NCBI RefSeq assembly: GCF_005280255.1
Contig: NZ_CP040018.1
Coordinates: 4,464,001 to 4,528,000 of the forward strand
Reading direction: 5' to 3'
DNA from: Arthrobacter sp. 24S4-2
Lineage (GTDB): Bacteria; Actinomycetota; Actinomycetes; Actinomycetales; Micrococcaceae
Length of the DNA stretch: 64,000 nucleotides
Shown here: positions 8,548-17,956 of the stretch, one piece after another
Layout: each line of letters opens with the position of its first letter
Position numbering within the stretch: position 1 is the stretch's first letter
The notes under the pieces: model-generated
The model's database searches: none
The model's input: the letters and a program-made list of their open reading frames with translations, nothing else
Told to the model about the DNA's origin: nothing
Translations under genes and position numbers: made by a program

Positions 8548-10008
8548 CTAGCTGAAGAGTTCGCTCTTGGGCTGGTTGTTCTTGACCTTCTGCCAGCCGA
8601 GCCACAGCACCAGGGCGAAGAACGGGACGGTCGCGAGGGTCCACAAGCCCAGGAAGAACACCTCGCCGGTGGCCTTGTCGGTCATGGTGTCGAAGCCGAT
8701 CAGCACGGTGATGGCCAGCAGGGCGATGAGTCCGGCCCAGCTGGTCCACGGCGAACCCGGCATGGGCAGCTCGGAGACGCGGCCCTTCTTGTGGCGCAGC
8801 GCAATCTGGCTGGCGAAGATGGCGCCCCACGTGAAGATCACGCCGATGGATGCGGTGTTGAGTGCGAGGTCGAAGGCGTGCGAGCCGCCCAGCCAGATGT
8901 TCAGCAGGATGCCCACGAGGTAGAACGCGGCGATCGCGAGGATGGCTGCATACGGAACGTGGCGCGAGGACATCCTGGTGAGCCACTTCGGGGCGTGGCC
9001 GTTGTTGGCCATGGTGCGGAAGACGCGGCCGATCGAGTACAGGCCGGAGTTGCACGAGGACAGTGCGGCGGTAATAACGATCATGTTCATCACGTCGCCC
9101 ACCCAGCCCAGGCCCATCTGGCCGAAGACGGTGACGAACGGTGAAACGCCGGCCTTGTACTGGTCGGACGGCAGCAGCATGGCCAGGAGAAGCACGGAAC
9201 CGACGTAGAACACCACAATGCGGAGTACGACGGCGCGGATCGCCTTGGGCACTTCGCGCTTGGGGTTCTGCATTTCACCCGCAGTGATGCCGACGAGTTC
9301 GATGCCGTTGTAGGCGAAGATGACGGCGTTCAGGACCAGGACCATCACCAGGGCGCCCTTGGGGAACATGCCGCCTTCCTCGTGGAACAGGTTCGCCACG
9401 GAGGCGTGGCCGTTGCCCACCTGGGCGTTGGTGACCACCATGAAGGTGCCCACGGCCAGGAAGATCAGGATGGCGCCGACCTTGAGGCAGGAAGCCCAGA
9501 ATTCAAACTCCCCGAACGCCTTGACGCTCAGGAGGTTCACGGCGACCAGCAGCGCGAGCGCGGCAATGGCGGACGCTTCGACCGGCACGTTGGGGAAGAA
9601 GAACTGGAAGTACAGGCCGATGGCGATGAGCTCCGCGATCCCGGTCATGCCCCAGTTGATGAAGTACATCCAGCCGGAGACAAACGCGCCCTTCTTGCCG
9701 AACATCTCGCCCGCGTAGCTGACAAAGGAGCCCGACGTCTGGCGGTACATGATCAGTTCGCCGAGGGCGCGCATCAGCAGGTACGCGATGACGCCGGCGA
9801 TGGCGTAGGAGAAGATCAGCGCGGGGCCGGTGGAGGCCAGCCGGCCTCCGGCACCCATAAAGAGGCCGACGCCGATGGCGCCGCCCATCGAAATCATGGT
9901 CACATGGCGGCCGCTCAGGGTCTTTTTGTAGCCCTCGGCGCTGAGAGTTGAGTCAACGACGGCGGATTGCGCCGGCGCGCTCTGAAGTTCTGACGTACTT
10001 TGTGGCAC
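8548..10008 (-). CDS. amino-acid permease (AAT/APC family)
   Basis: A 486-residue integral membrane protein with about 12 hydrophobic segments. The N-terminal signature GRHVTMISMGGAIGVGLFMGAG and the following TGPALIFSYAIAG are those of proton-coupled amino-acid transporters such as AnsP, GabP and CycA. The start is a GTG at 10008 with AAGGA eight bases upstream. The gene is transcribed alone. The substrate is not resolved from the sequence. Confidence 0.9.
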   Translation of the reverse strand: MPQSTSELQSAPAQSAVVDSTLSAEGYKKTLSGRHVTMISMGGAIGVGLFMGAGGRLASTGPALIFSYAIAGVIAYLLMRALGELIMYRQTSGSFVSYAGEMFGKKGAFVSGWMYFINWGMTGIAELIAIGLYFQFFFPNVPVEASAIAALALLVAVNLLSVKAFGEFEFWASCLKVGAILIFLAVGTFMVVTNAQVGNGHASVANLFHEEGGMFPKGALVMVLVLNAVIFAYNGIELVGITAGEMQNPKREVPKAIRAVVLRIVVFYVGSVLLLAMLLPSDQYKAGVSPFVTVFGQMGLGWVGDVMNMIVITAALSSCNSGLYSIGRVFRTMANNGHAPKWLTRMSSRHVPYAAILAIAAFYLVGILLNIWLGGSHAFDLALNTASIGVIFTWGAIFASQIALRHKKGRVSELPMPGSPWTSWAGLIALLAITVLIGFDTMTDKATGEVFFLGLWTLATVPFFALVLWLGWQKVKNNQPKSELFS

Positions 10009-10058
10009 AACTGTTCCTTGTTGGTTGAGGTATGGCCGGCACCGGAACGCAAGGTCTT

Positions 10059-10104
10059 GTCCACATAATTCGGGTTTATCCCGCGTTTGGGGAATTATGT
10101 GGAC
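10059..10104. repeat. intergenic inverted repeat upstream of the permease
   Basis: GTCCACATAATTC (10059-10071) and GAATTATGTGGAC (10092-10104) are perfect 13-base inverted arms. A small inner hairpin CGGG-CCCG sits in the loop. It lies in the 205-bp gap between nirD and the permease start, so it may be a palindromic repeat, an operator, or the nirD 3' end. Confidence 0.6.
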
Positions 10105-10213
10105 GAAAACTCTCAGGGCGTCGAGGGCTCGCGCGGCTTAACCAGCTTACAAGGCCCGCGGAACCGCCAGTGACGCAGACAACAGCATGGAGGAGATATG
10201 CCGAATGAATTCC

Positions 10214-10531
10214 TTATCTGGCGGAAGTTCTCAGAATAATATTCTGATGGTTATCGGTTTGGACGTCATAGCTGGTCAGAGGTTCGGCGCCGGTGGTAGA
10301 GCAGCCGGTGTCCAGCCGGAAGGCGTTCTGATGCAGCGGGCACAGCACCAGGTCCTGGTCGATGGTGCCGTCTGCGATCGGTCCGCCCTTGTGCGGGCAG
10401 ACGGCGGACAGCGCCCGCAGGCTGCCGTCGCGCAGCCGGAAGACCGCCACCTGTTCGCCGTCCACGCCGAAGGCCCGCCCCTCCCCGAACGGGATCTGAT
10501 CCACAGGGCCAAGATTGCGGCCGGCATTCAT
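10214..10531 (-). CDS. nirD: nitrite reductase (NADH) small subunit
   Basis: A 105-residue Rieske-type protein with the [2Fe-2S] motifs CPHKGG and CPLHQNAF. It partners NirB in reducing nitrite to ammonium. The ATG overlaps the nirB stop by an ATGA, so the two are translationally coupled. The size and fold fit NirD. Confidence 0.95.
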   Translation of the reverse strand: MNAGRNLGPVDQIPFGEGRAFGVDGEQVAVFRLRDGSLRALSAVCPHKGGPIADGTIDQDLVLCPLHQNAFRLDTGCSTTGAEPLTSYDVQTDNHQNIILRTSAR

Positions 10532-13113
10532 CGGACCGGCACCTGGGGAAGGACAGCGAGCGGCAGCGAGGTGCGGAACTGCCCGGGCGTTTGCGGATCG
10601 TCGCGTTCCGTCCAGGGGTCCACGTAGCTGTCCACGGAGGCCTGCATTGCGGCGTCGAGTTCGCCGGCGATGCCTTCCGCGTCGTCCACCACCACGGCGC
10701 GGATGTGCTCGATCCCCACCCGCGGCACAAAGGCGTAGGTCCGCTCCAGCCAGTTGGCGTTCTGCCGGTAGTACTCCATGAAGCGTCCGGTGAGCACTTT
10801 GACCTCCTCGGGATGGTCCACCGTGGCCAGCAGGTCACCCTTGCGGATGTGGGCGCCGGCCGCTCCCCCGACATAGATTTCCCAGCGGCCGCCTTCCACC
10901 GCCACCACGCCGACGTCCTTGACGAGCGATTCGGCGCAGTTCCGCGGGCAGCCCGAAACGGCCAGCTTCAGTTTGGCCGGCGACTCGATCCCCTGGAACC
11001 GTGACTCGATTTCGATGCCCAGCTTGGTGGAATCGCCCGTGCCGTAGCGGCAAAAATCCTTGCCCACGCAGGTCTTCACCGTGCGGAAGCTCTTCCCGTA
11101 GGCATAGCCCGAGGGCATGTCCAGGTCCGCCCAGACCTGCGGCAGGTCCTCCTTGGGCACACCCAGCAGGTCGATGCGCTGCCCGCCGGTCAGCTTGATC
11201 AGGGGAATGTTGTGCTTTTCGGCGACGTCGGCAATCCGGCGCAGCTGCTGCACGGACGTCACGCCGCCTTTCATCTGCGGCACCACGGAGAACGTGCCGT
11301 CCCGCTGGATGTTGGCATGCACGCGGTCGTTGATGAACCGGGCATCCCGCTCGTCGATGTACTGGTCCGCCAGCATCATCTTCATCAGCGACGCGAGGCC
11401 CATCTTCGATTTCGCGTCCTCCACGCTGCCCGGCGCGAGGGCGGCGAACACCGAGGACACCGAGCGCAGGCCCTGTTTCCGGATCGCGGCCATCAGGGCC
11501 GGCTTGTCCAGTGGAATGCCTGGCACGTAATAGCTGGCCGCCGGGTCCTCCTCCACGGCGCCGTCGGAGGCCCACTCCACCACCTGCTTCACCAGCAGCT
11601 TGCAGGAACCGCAGCCCTTGCCCGCCCGGGTGGCGTCCATGGCCCCCGCCACGGTGTTGCAGCCGCCCTTCACCGCATCCACGAGGGACTTCTTGCTGAC
11701 GCCGTTGCAGTTGCAGACCTGCGCGCCGTCATCGAGCTCCGCCACGCCCTGCTCCTCGGCCGGGGCGCCCAGGTCGAACATCAGCGAGATCCGTTCCTCC
11801 GGCAGGGGCAGCCCCTTGTCGAAGGCCTGGGTCAGGTAGGCCACTTTGCGGCTGTCGCCGAGGAGCGTGGCGCCCACCATCTTGTTGTCCCGGATGACGA
11901 TGGACTTGAACACCCCGCGGCTGGGCTCGGAGAAGACGATGTGTTCGTCCGTCTCCCGCTCCGGGCCCTGCAGGCCCATGGATGCGACTTCGACGCCGGC
12001 CACCTTGAGTTTGGTGGCGATCCGGGAGCCGAGGTAGGCCGAGGAAGTATCCGTGCCCGTGACGTGGTCGGCCAGCACCACGGCCTGCTCCCACAGCGGT
12101 GCCACGAGCCCATACACCTCGCCGCGGTGCTGGACGCATTCGCCCACCGCGTAGATGTCGTCCTCATCCACCACCCGCAGCTGGTCGTCCACCACGATGG
12201 CGCGTTCCACGTGCAGGCCGCTCAGCACCGCCAGGTCCACGTTGGGGCGGATTCCGGCGGCCACCACCACCATGTCGCAGCCGATGTCCGGCCGGTCCCG
12301 CAGCCGCACGCCGGTCACCCTGTCCGTGCCGAGGACTGCCGTGGTGCGGCTCCCGGTGTGCACCCGGATGCCCAGGGCCTCCACGCTGCGGCGGAGGATG
12401 GCTCCGCCGTCGGGCCCCATCTGGGCGTTCATCAGGTGCCCGCCGGAATGCACCACGTCGACGCCGACGCCATGGCTTTGCAGTCCGCGCGCTGCTTCCA
12501 ACCCCAACAGGCCGCCCCCGATGACAACGGCGCTGCGTTGTCCATCCGAGGGATGGTTTTCGTATTGCGCGTGCTGCACCATGTTGCGGGTGTCGTCGAT
12601 GGTGCGGAAGGTGAACACCCCGGGCTTGATGGAACCGCTGGGGGTGTAGAGGCCGTCCATCGGCGGCATGAAGGACTGGCTGCCGGTGGCGATGATCAGC
12701 ACGTCATACGGGACCACATGGCCGTTGTTGGCGAAGACGTACTTGGTGAACCGGTCGATCCGTTCCACCCGGACCCCGGCATGCAGCGTGATGTTGTTGT
12801 CCCGGTACCAGTGCAGGGAATTCAGGAAGATGTCCGCATCGCTTTCCTCGCCGGAGAGGACGTGGCTGAGCATGATGCGGTTGTAGTTACCGTAGGGCTC
12901 GTCACCGAACATGGTGATGCTGAACTGCCCGGCGCCGCCGCGGGCCAGGATTTCCTCCACGGCCCGGGCGCCGGCCATGCCGTTGCCGATCACCACCAGC
13001 CGGCGGCGGGTTGGGGTTTTGCCCGCCCGCGCCTGGTGCCGGGGCCGGAGCTTGCCCTTCCCGAGGGGACTGGGCGGCGTGTTGGGCGGCGTCTTGTTTG
13101 CGACAGTTGTCAT
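10528..13113 (-). CDS. nirB: nitrite reductase (NADH) large subunit
   Basis: An 861-residue cytosolic flavo-siroheme enzyme for assimilatory nitrite reduction. In order: an FAD site (RRLVVIGNGMAG, about residue 38), an NAD(P)H site (VVIGGGLLGLEAARG, about 197), a BFD-like [2Fe-2S] domain with CNCN and GKGCGSCK (about 468-505), and the siroheme/4Fe-4S half with Cys pairs CVGKDFC (682-688) and CPRNC (about 722). The ATG at 13113 overlaps the stop of the preceding gene (TGATG). An unusually long basic Pro-rich N-terminal tail of about 35 residues precedes the FAD domain. Confidence 0.96.
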   Translation of the reverse strand: MTTVANKTPPNTPPSPLGKGKLRPRHQARAGKTPTRRRLVVIGNGMAGARAVEEILARGGAGQFSITMFGDEPYGNYNRIMLSHVLSGEESDADIFLNSLHWYRDNNITLHAGVRVERIDRFTKYVFANNGHVVPYDVLIIATGSQSFMPPMDGLYTPSGSIKPGVFTFRTIDDTRNMVQHAQYENHPSDGQRSAVVIGGGLLGLEAARGLQSHGVGVDVVHSGGHLMNAQMGPDGGAILRRSVEALGIRVHTGSRTTAVLGTDRVTGVRLRDRPDIGCDMVVVAAGIRPNVDLAVLSGLHVERAIVVDDQLRVVDEDDIYAVGECVQHRGEVYGLVAPLWEQAVVLADHVTGTDTSSAYLGSRIATKLKVAGVEVASMGLQGPERETDEHIVFSEPSRGVFKSIVIRDNKMVGATLLGDSRKVAYLTQAFDKGLPLPEERISLMFDLGAPAEEQGVAELDDGAQVCNCNGVSKKSLVDAVKGGCNTVAGAMDATRAGKGCGSCKLLVKQVVEWASDGAVEEDPAASYYVPGIPLDKPALMAAIRKQGLRSVSSVFAALAPGSVEDAKSKMGLASLMKMMLADQYIDERDARFINDRVHANIQRDGTFSVVPQMKGGVTSVQQLRRIADVAEKHNIPLIKLTGGQRIDLLGVPKEDLPQVWADLDMPSGYAYGKSFRTVKTCVGKDFCRYGTGDSTKLGIEIESRFQGIESPAKLKLAVSGCPRNCAESLVKDVGVVAVEGGRWEIYVGGAAGAHIRKGDLLATVDHPEEVKVLTGRFMEYYRQNANWLERTYAFVPRVGIEHIRAVVVDDAEGIAGELDAAMQASVDSYVDPWTERDDPQTPGQFRTSLPLAVLPQVPVR

Positions 13114-13460
13114 CAGTGTTCCACCATGCCCAGGTCGATGACCACGAAGCCCGCAACACCCTCGGCCGCCAGGAGGAACACTTCAATGACCGAGCCGCCC
13201 TCGATGTCCTCCACGACGCGGAGCGGCACGTGCACGTCGCTCTTGGCGCCGATGGGGAAATACCGCATGGGCACGCCGTCGCGCATTAGGACCACCGTGA
13301 TCAGCTCGGAACTGGAGTTGCCGCCGCGGAAGTAGAGGGTCTGGTTGATGATCCCGTCCGGAACGAAGTGCGCGAGCTCCCGGTGGATGGGGGCCGGCTT
13401 TACGAGTCCGGCTCCCTCGAAGGGGAAGACGCCCTGTAGGAAAAGGTTCTTGGTGATCAC
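13113..13460 (-). CDS. conserved protein co-transcribed with nirBD
   Basis: A 115-residue protein of unknown function. It begins with a GTG (13460) behind AAAGGA. It has no signal peptide or membrane span. The sequence is beta-rich (ELITVVLMRDGVPMRYFPIGAKSDVHVPLRVVEDIEGGSVIEVFLL) with a conserved-looking opening NLFLQGVFPFEGAGL. Its stop overlaps the nirB start, so it is the first gene of the nitrite reductase operon. A part in nitrite reduction is inferred from position only. Confidence 0.75.
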   Translation of the reverse strand: MITKNLFLQGVFPFEGAGLVKPAPIHRELAHFVPDGIINQTLYFRGGNSSSELITVVLMRDGVPMRYFPIGAKSDVHVPLRVVEDIEGGSVIEVFLLAAEGVAGFVVIDLGMVEH

Positions 13461-13667
13461 GGGACGGATCCTTTCGGCCGGCTGAGTGCACCCCCGCGGA
13501 GAGCCGCACGGGCGCTACTTGAGCGTGGGAATCACTGACTCCCCTCCATCCTGCTCCGCGGTTGTTTCGGCCCGGCGCGCGCGGCGTAACGATCCCTTAA
13601 CGCAAATCTCACCGCAAACCTCACCGCCTTCCAGGCTGCCGGCCGCACCGCTCCCCCATGCCTGGAC

Positions 13668-15356
13668 CTAGGCCAGCGCGCCCTCCAGCATCGCGTAGCG
13701 CAACCAGCCCGGGCCGGCAGTGTTCCCGGCGGTGCTGCCGGCGGTGGCCCGCGCGGCGCACCTGCTGAACCACTCCCCCAGCGCGCGGTCGTGGCTCACC
13801 ATGATCAGCGTCCCGCCGAAGTCCGAAAGTGCCGCTTCCAGCTGTTCCACCAGCACGGGGGCCAGGTGGTTGGTGGGCTCGTCCACCAGCATCGTCCCGT
13901 AGCCACCGAGCAGGAGGCGTGCAAGGGCCAGCCGGCGCTGCTGCCCGGCGGAAAGGCTCCCGACGGGGACGTGGAATTCGGTGGTCCGGAAGAGCCCCAG
14001 CCGCAGCAGCGCCTCGGCGTGCTCATCGATGTTTCCGCCCAGGCCGGCGGCGAAGGCCGGCAGCAGGCGCAGCCCGGGACGTGCCGGCGGTTCCAGCTCC
14101 TGCTGCAAATAGCCGATCCGGCCGCGCCGCACCACCGTGCCTCCAGCCGGTTCCAAAGTCCCCGCAAGCACGGACAGCAGCGTGGACTTTCCTGCCCCGT
14201 TGGGCCCGGTGATCAGGATCTTCTGGCCTGCCTCCACCCGGAAATCGGTGGGAGCCAGGCGCCCGGGCACGTACACGCCGCGGGCTTCCAGCGCTGGTCC
14301 TGCGGCATCGGCGCCGGCACCGGCACCGTCCTCCGCAGTCTCCGCCTGGAGATCCGCTGCCAGCTTCAGCGGAACCGGCGGCCGGTCGATGGGGTTGGCT
14401 TCGAGCCGGCGCAGCCGCTCCTGGGCATTGCGGACCTTGCTGGTGACGGCCTGTTGCCAGGTGCCGGCCTTGAAGTCGAAGCCCATTTTGTCGCCGTCGC
14501 GCCGGCGGGCGTATCCCATCTTCCCGGCCACGGTGTCCGCCTGAAGGCGTTCGGCTGCCATGGCATCCAGCCAGCCGCGGTACTGCTGCACCCAGCGTTC
14601 ACGCTCGGCGGCTTTCTCCCGCAGGTACCCGTCATAGCCGTTCCCATAGCGGTTGACGGTGCACCGCTCCGCGTCCACTTCGACGACGGAAGCGGCCACT
14701 TTGCGCAGCAGCGCCCGGTCATGGGAGACCACGACGACGGTTCCCCGGTGTGCTGCCAGCCGCGCCTCGAGCCAGGCCGTGCCGCTGGTGTCCAAATGAT
14801 TCGTGGGTTCGTCCAGCAGGAGGACGTCCGCAGGATCAGCGAGCACGCAGGCCAGCGCCACCCGGTGCTGCTCCCCGCCGGAGAGCGAACCCAGTGTCCG
14901 CTGCCGGTCCAGGCCGCCCAGGCCCAGGCGGTCCAGTGCCGCTTCCACGCGGGATTCTGCTGCGTAGCCTTCCCGGAGCTGGTATTGCGTCTGCAGGTTG
15001 CCGTAGCGCTCCAGCTGCTCCTCGTCCGCGTCGGCCAGGCCGGACTCCAGTCGGTCCAGCTCGGCCTCGATGGCGCGGAGTGACGCCAGGGCGTCGTCGA
15101 TGGCGTTGCCCACGGTGAACGACGCCGGAAGGCCGGTGGTCTGGGCCAGGTAGCCGACGCGGCCGTGGCTCGCGGTGGTGCCCTCGTCAGGCGATTCGAG
15201 CCCGGCAAGGATCCGCAGCAGCGTTGATTTGCCGGCCCCGTTTTCGCCGACGACGGCCACATGTTCACCGGCACCAATGGAGAGGTCGACGGCGGTGAAG
15301 AGCTGGCGGTCACCGTAGCCATGGGTGACGCCGGTCAGGGAAAGATGTTCAGTCAA
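13668..15356 (-). CDS. ABC-F family ATPase (ribosome-protection/translation factor type)
   Basis: A 562-residue soluble protein with two ABC domains and no membrane spans. Walker A motifs are GENGAGKST and GPNGAGKST, signatures LSGGEQHR and LSAGQQRR, and Walker B motifs LLLDEPTNHLD and MLVDEPTNHLA. Between the domains is the charged linker (about residues 230-330) that reaches into the ribosomal P site in this family. The linker and divergence from EttA suggest the macrolide/lincosamide-resistance-like branch of actinobacteria, but resistance cannot be read from sequence. Transcribed alone; divergent from the RHH operon. Confidence 0.88.
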   Translation of the reverse strand: MTEHLSLTGVTHGYGDRQLFTAVDLSIGAGEHVAVVGENGAGKSTLLRILAGLESPDEGTTASHGRVGYLAQTTGLPASFTVGNAIDDALASLRAIEAELDRLESGLADADEEQLERYGNLQTQYQLREGYAAESRVEAALDRLGLGGLDRQRTLGSLSGGEQHRVALACVLADPADVLLLDEPTNHLDTSGTAWLEARLAAHRGTVVVVSHDRALLRKVAASVVEVDAERCTVNRYGNGYDGYLREKAAERERWVQQYRGWLDAMAAERLQADTVAGKMGYARRRDGDKMGFDFKAGTWQQAVTSKVRNAQERLRRLEANPIDRPPVPLKLAADLQAETAEDGAGAGADAAGPALEARGVYVPGRLAPTDFRVEAGQKILITGPNGAGKSTLLSVLAGTLEPAGGTVVRRGRIGYLQQELEPPARPGLRLLPAFAAGLGGNIDEHAEALLRLGLFRTTEFHVPVGSLSAGQQRRLALARLLLGGYGTMLVDEPTNHLAPVLVEQLEAALSDFGGTLIMVSHDRALGEWFSRCAARATAGSTAGNTAGPGWLRYAMLEGALA

Positions 15357-15523
15357 GGGGAGTCCTCGCAGGTCCGCAGTGTATGGCGATAGCCGATGTG
15401 GGTACTGGGAATGCAGCCGAAATGTACGGGCTGCGCTTAGGACTTCATCGGTCCAGACTGCCCGGCGGCGGCGGGTGAGTCAAGCTGCGACACCACGATG
15501 ACGCCACAAATCACCAAGATGTA

Positions 15524-15559
15524 TTGACCTGACACCATAATGACGTCAAGATGGTGTCA
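15524..15559 (+). promoter_or_regulatory. leaderless promoter with overlapping palindromic operator
   Basis: TTGACC (15524-15529) and CAAGAT (15547-15552) are 17 bases apart. Transcription should start at or next to the ATG at 15559, and no ribosome site is present. TGACACCAT (15530-15538) is inverted as ATGGTGTCA (15551-15559) around a central TGACGTCA (15541-15548), covering the spacer, the -10 box and the start codon. This is a likely autoregulatory site for the RHH protein it precedes. Confidence 0.6.
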
Positions 15560-16074
15560 TGCAACTCAACCAATACGTCACCGCCGTTCAGCACCAGTTG
15601 GACGTGGCCGCCGAAGCCGGCGGACCCGACGCCCGGGAACTCAGCGAACGCCTCACTGCCGCGCTCGAGTCCACCGTCCGGCTGGTCCTCCTGGAGGCTC
15701 TTTCCGATGCCGCCAGCGAAATCACCCTGGAGCTGGCACCGGCTTCGGTGGAGGTCCGGCTGCGGGGCCGCGACCCCGAGTTCGTGGTGACCAACCCGCC
15801 CGCTTCCGACTTCGAAGCGGTCACCGAGCGGTCGGGCCAGCCGTCCCGTAGCATCGCAGCCGAGGATCTCGACGGCGCCAGTACGTCCCGCACGACGCTC
15901 CGGCTTCCTGATCACCTCAAGCAGCAGGTTGAACAGGCCGCAGGCCTCGATGGCCTGTCCGTGAACTCCTGGCTGATCCGGGCTGTGGCCGATGCCCTCA
16001 GCGGCAGCCAATCACCGCAACGCACGGCACGTCGGGACCCCGGCGAGCAGAACTTCACAGGATGGGCACGCTAA
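15559..16074 (+). CDS. ribbon-helix-helix (HicB/Arc-like) regulatory protein
   Basis: A 171-residue protein. The C-terminal part TTLRLPDHLKQQVEQAAGLDGLSVNSWLIRAVADAL is a classic ribbon-helix-helix DNA-binding/dimerisation fold, found in HicB-type antitoxins. The N-terminal 90 residues are a separate helical plus beta domain without recognised motifs. There is no toxin gene beside it; the next gene (DUF4097) starts with a TAATG overlap. A role as repressor of its own operon fits the palindrome across its promoter. Confidence 0.8.
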   Translation: MQLNQYVTAVQHQLDVAAEAGGPDARELSERLTAALESTVRLVLLEALSDAASEITLELAPASVEVRLRGRDPEFVVTNPPASDFEAVTERSGQPSRSIAAEDLDGASTSRTTLRLPDHLKQQVEQAAGLDGLSVNSWLIRAVADALSGSQSPQRTARRDPGEQNFTGWAR

Positions 16075-16937
16075 TGACTACCTTCGAGACACCCCAGCCA
16101 ATCGCCGTCGTCGTTGACGTTGCCGTCCGTGCCGACATCTGGATCGTCGCCGGCAACCGCACCGAAACCGTGGTCAACGTGCAGCCGCGCACGGCAACCC
16201 GTGCCCTGGACACCCGTGTGGCGGAGCAGACCACCGTGGACTATTCGGAAGGGCGCCTGCAGGTCCGGCTGCGGCCGCTGCGCCGCTACAGCTGGTTCAG
16301 TGACGGCGGAGCGGTTGACATCACCATTGAAGTACCCATCGGCTGCAGCCTGGACTTGAAGTCCGGGATGGGCGACCTCCGCTGCGAGGGCGAATTCACG
16401 TCGGCCGAGCTGAAGACGGACATGGGCCACGTCAGCATCGACCATTGCACGGACCTCCGGGTCCACACCGGCATGGGCGATGTGACTGTGGAACGCGTCG
16501 CGGGACGCGCCGAGATCAAGACCGGCTCGGGCAAGGTCCGCATCCGGGAAATCGATGGGACGGCAAGCGTCAAGAACGGCAACGGCAGCACACACATCGT
16601 GGACGCCGCCGGCGAACTCCGCGTCAGTGCCGCCAACGGAGACGTGGCCCTTGAACGGGCCGGTGCGGCCACAACCATCAAGGCCTCCAACGGAGACATC
16701 AGCATCGGCGAGGTGGCCCGCGGGACCCTCACGCTCCAGTCTGCTGCAGGCTCACTGGCCATCGGTGTCCGCGAAGGCAGCGCCGCCTGGCTGGACCTCA
16801 GCACCAAATACGGCCGCGTCCGCAACGGACTCGACGCTTCCTCCGGGCCCGGCGAAACGGACGCGAAAGTGGAGATCCGTGCCCGCAGCGCCTACGGCGA
16901 CATCACCGTGCGGCGCTCCCCTGTTCCAACCGCTTAG
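16074..16937 (+). CDS. DUF4097 family beta-strand repeat protein
   Basis: A 287-residue protein made of short repeated beta strands with Gly-Asp turns (GMGDLRCEGEF, DMGHVSIDHC, GMGDVTVERVAG, GSGKVRIREIDG, NGSTHIVDAAG, NGDVALERAG), characteristic of the DUF4097/adhesin-like beta-helix. There is no signal peptide or membrane span. The start at 16074 is fixed by the TAATG overlap with the RHH gene. In other actinobacteria such proteins sit beside ABC exporters as here; the biochemical role is unknown. Confidence 0.88.
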   Translation: MTTFETPQPIAVVVDVAVRADIWIVAGNRTETVVNVQPRTATRALDTRVAEQTTVDYSEGRLQVRLRPLRRYSWFSDGGAVDITIEVPIGCSLDLKSGMGDLRCEGEFTSAELKTDMGHVSIDHCTDLRVHTGMGDVTVERVAGRAEIKTGSGKVRIREIDGTASVKNGNGSTHIVDAAGELRVSAANGDVALERAGAATTIKASNGDISIGEVARGTLTLQSAAGSLAIGVREGSAAWLDLSTKYGRVRNGLDASSGPGETDAKVEIRARSAYGDITVRRSPVPTA

Positions 16938-16972
16938 GGCTCCAACCGCTTAGGGCTCCAACCGCTTAGGGC
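16925..16972 (+). repeat. three exact 16-bp tandem repeats across a stop codon
   Basis: The unit TCCAACCGCTTAGGGC occurs three times in a row; the first copy contains the TAG stop of the DUF4097 gene (16935-16937). Confidence 0.9.
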
Positions 16973-17011
16973 CCCAACTTGGGGCCACCACCACCAAAGG
17001 CAGGAAAGATC

Positions 17012-17956
17012 ATGGCAAGTACCACTCCTGCGGCCATCGCTGTGGCCGGGTTGCGTAAGGCGTACGGCAGCAAGCAAGTCCTCGACGGCGTTGACCTCAC
17101 CGTCCCGGCCGGCACCATCTTTGCCCTCCTTGGCCCCAACGGCGCCGGGAAGACCACCATCGTGCACATCCTCTCCACACTGATCTCAGCCGATGGCGGG
17201 GAGGCCGCGGTAGGAGGGTTCGACGTCGTACGCCAGGCCGATGAGGTGCGCGGCAAGATCGGCCTGACGGGTCAGTTCTCGGCCGTGGACGGCCTGCTCA
17301 CCGGCGTGGAAAACCTGGCCCTGATGGGCAGGCTACGGCACCTTCCTGCGGCTGAGGTCAAGCGCCGCACGGCAGCGCTCCTTGAAAAGTTCGACCTCGT
17401 CGAGGCGGCCAGGCAGCCCCTTGCCACGTACTCCGGCGGCATGCGGCGGCGGCTCGACCTCGCCATGACCCTCATGGGCGATCCGGAGATCATCTTCCTG
17501 GATGAGCCAACCACTGGCCTGGATCCGCGCAGCCGCCGCACCATGTGGGAGATCATTCAGGGCCTTGTGGCCCGCGGCGTCACCATTTTCCTCACTACGC
17601 AATACCTGGACGAAGCCGATCAGCTTGCGGACAGGATCGCGGTGCTGGACCAAGGCCGGATCGTGGCCGAGGGAACCCCTGCCGAGCTCAAGCGGCTGGT
17701 GCCCGGCGGGCACCTCCGCCTCACGTTCGGTGACCTGGCCGCTTTGGAGCGGGCCGCCGTCGTGCTCGATCCAAACAACCGCGACGACGATTCCCTCACC
17801 TTGGAAGTGGCCGGCGACGACGGCGTCCGGTCCTTGAAGGAGGTGCTGGACCGCCTGGAGCGCGCCGCCGTCGAGGTGGTCGACCTGTCCGTCCAGACAC
17901 CCAACCTGGACGATGTGTTCCTCGCCCTCACCAGCCAGAAGGAGAACGCACGATGA
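17012..17956 (+). CDS. ABC transporter ATP-binding protein (DrrA-like exporter)
   Basis: A 314-residue ATPase with Walker A GPNGAGKT, signature YSGGMRRRLDLAM, Walker B IIFLDEPTTGLDPRS and the H-loop variant TTQYLDEAD typical of daunorubicin-resistance (DrrA-type) exporters. The C-terminal extension of about 80 residues is also DrrA-like. The ATG at 17012 has AGGAAAG upstream. It overlaps the permease gene by ATGA. It energises an ABC-2 exporter of unknown substrate. Confidence 0.92.
   Translation: MASTTPAAIAVAGLRKAYGSKQVLDGVDLTVPAGTIFALLGPNGAGKTTIVHILSTLISADGGEAAVGGFDVVRQADEVRGKIGLTGQFSAVDGLLTGVENLALMGRLRHLPAAEVKRRTAALLEKFDLVEAARQPLATYSGGMRRRLDLAMTLMGDPEIIFLDEPTTGLDPRSRRTMWEIIQGLVARGVTIFLTTQYLDEADQLADRIAVLDQGRIVAEGTPAELKRLVPGGHLRLTFGDLAALERAAVVLDPNNRDDDSLTLEVAGDDGVRSLKEVLDRLERAAVEVVDLSVQTPNLDDVFLALTSQKENAR

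Noticed and set aside
10231..10247. Palindrome TCAGAATAATATTCTGA
   Set aside because: It lies within the nirD coding sequence (codons for HQNIIL) near its end, so an operator role is unlikely and codon use explains it.
11212..13335. 707-codon open frame opposite nirB
   Set aside because: His/Val/Gly-rich mirror of nirB codons without any domain; nirB has all its cofactor motifs.
15559..16074. HicAB toxin-antitoxin module
   Set aside because: The RHH domain is HicB-like, but no HicA-type toxin lies on either side and the operon continues into an exporter.
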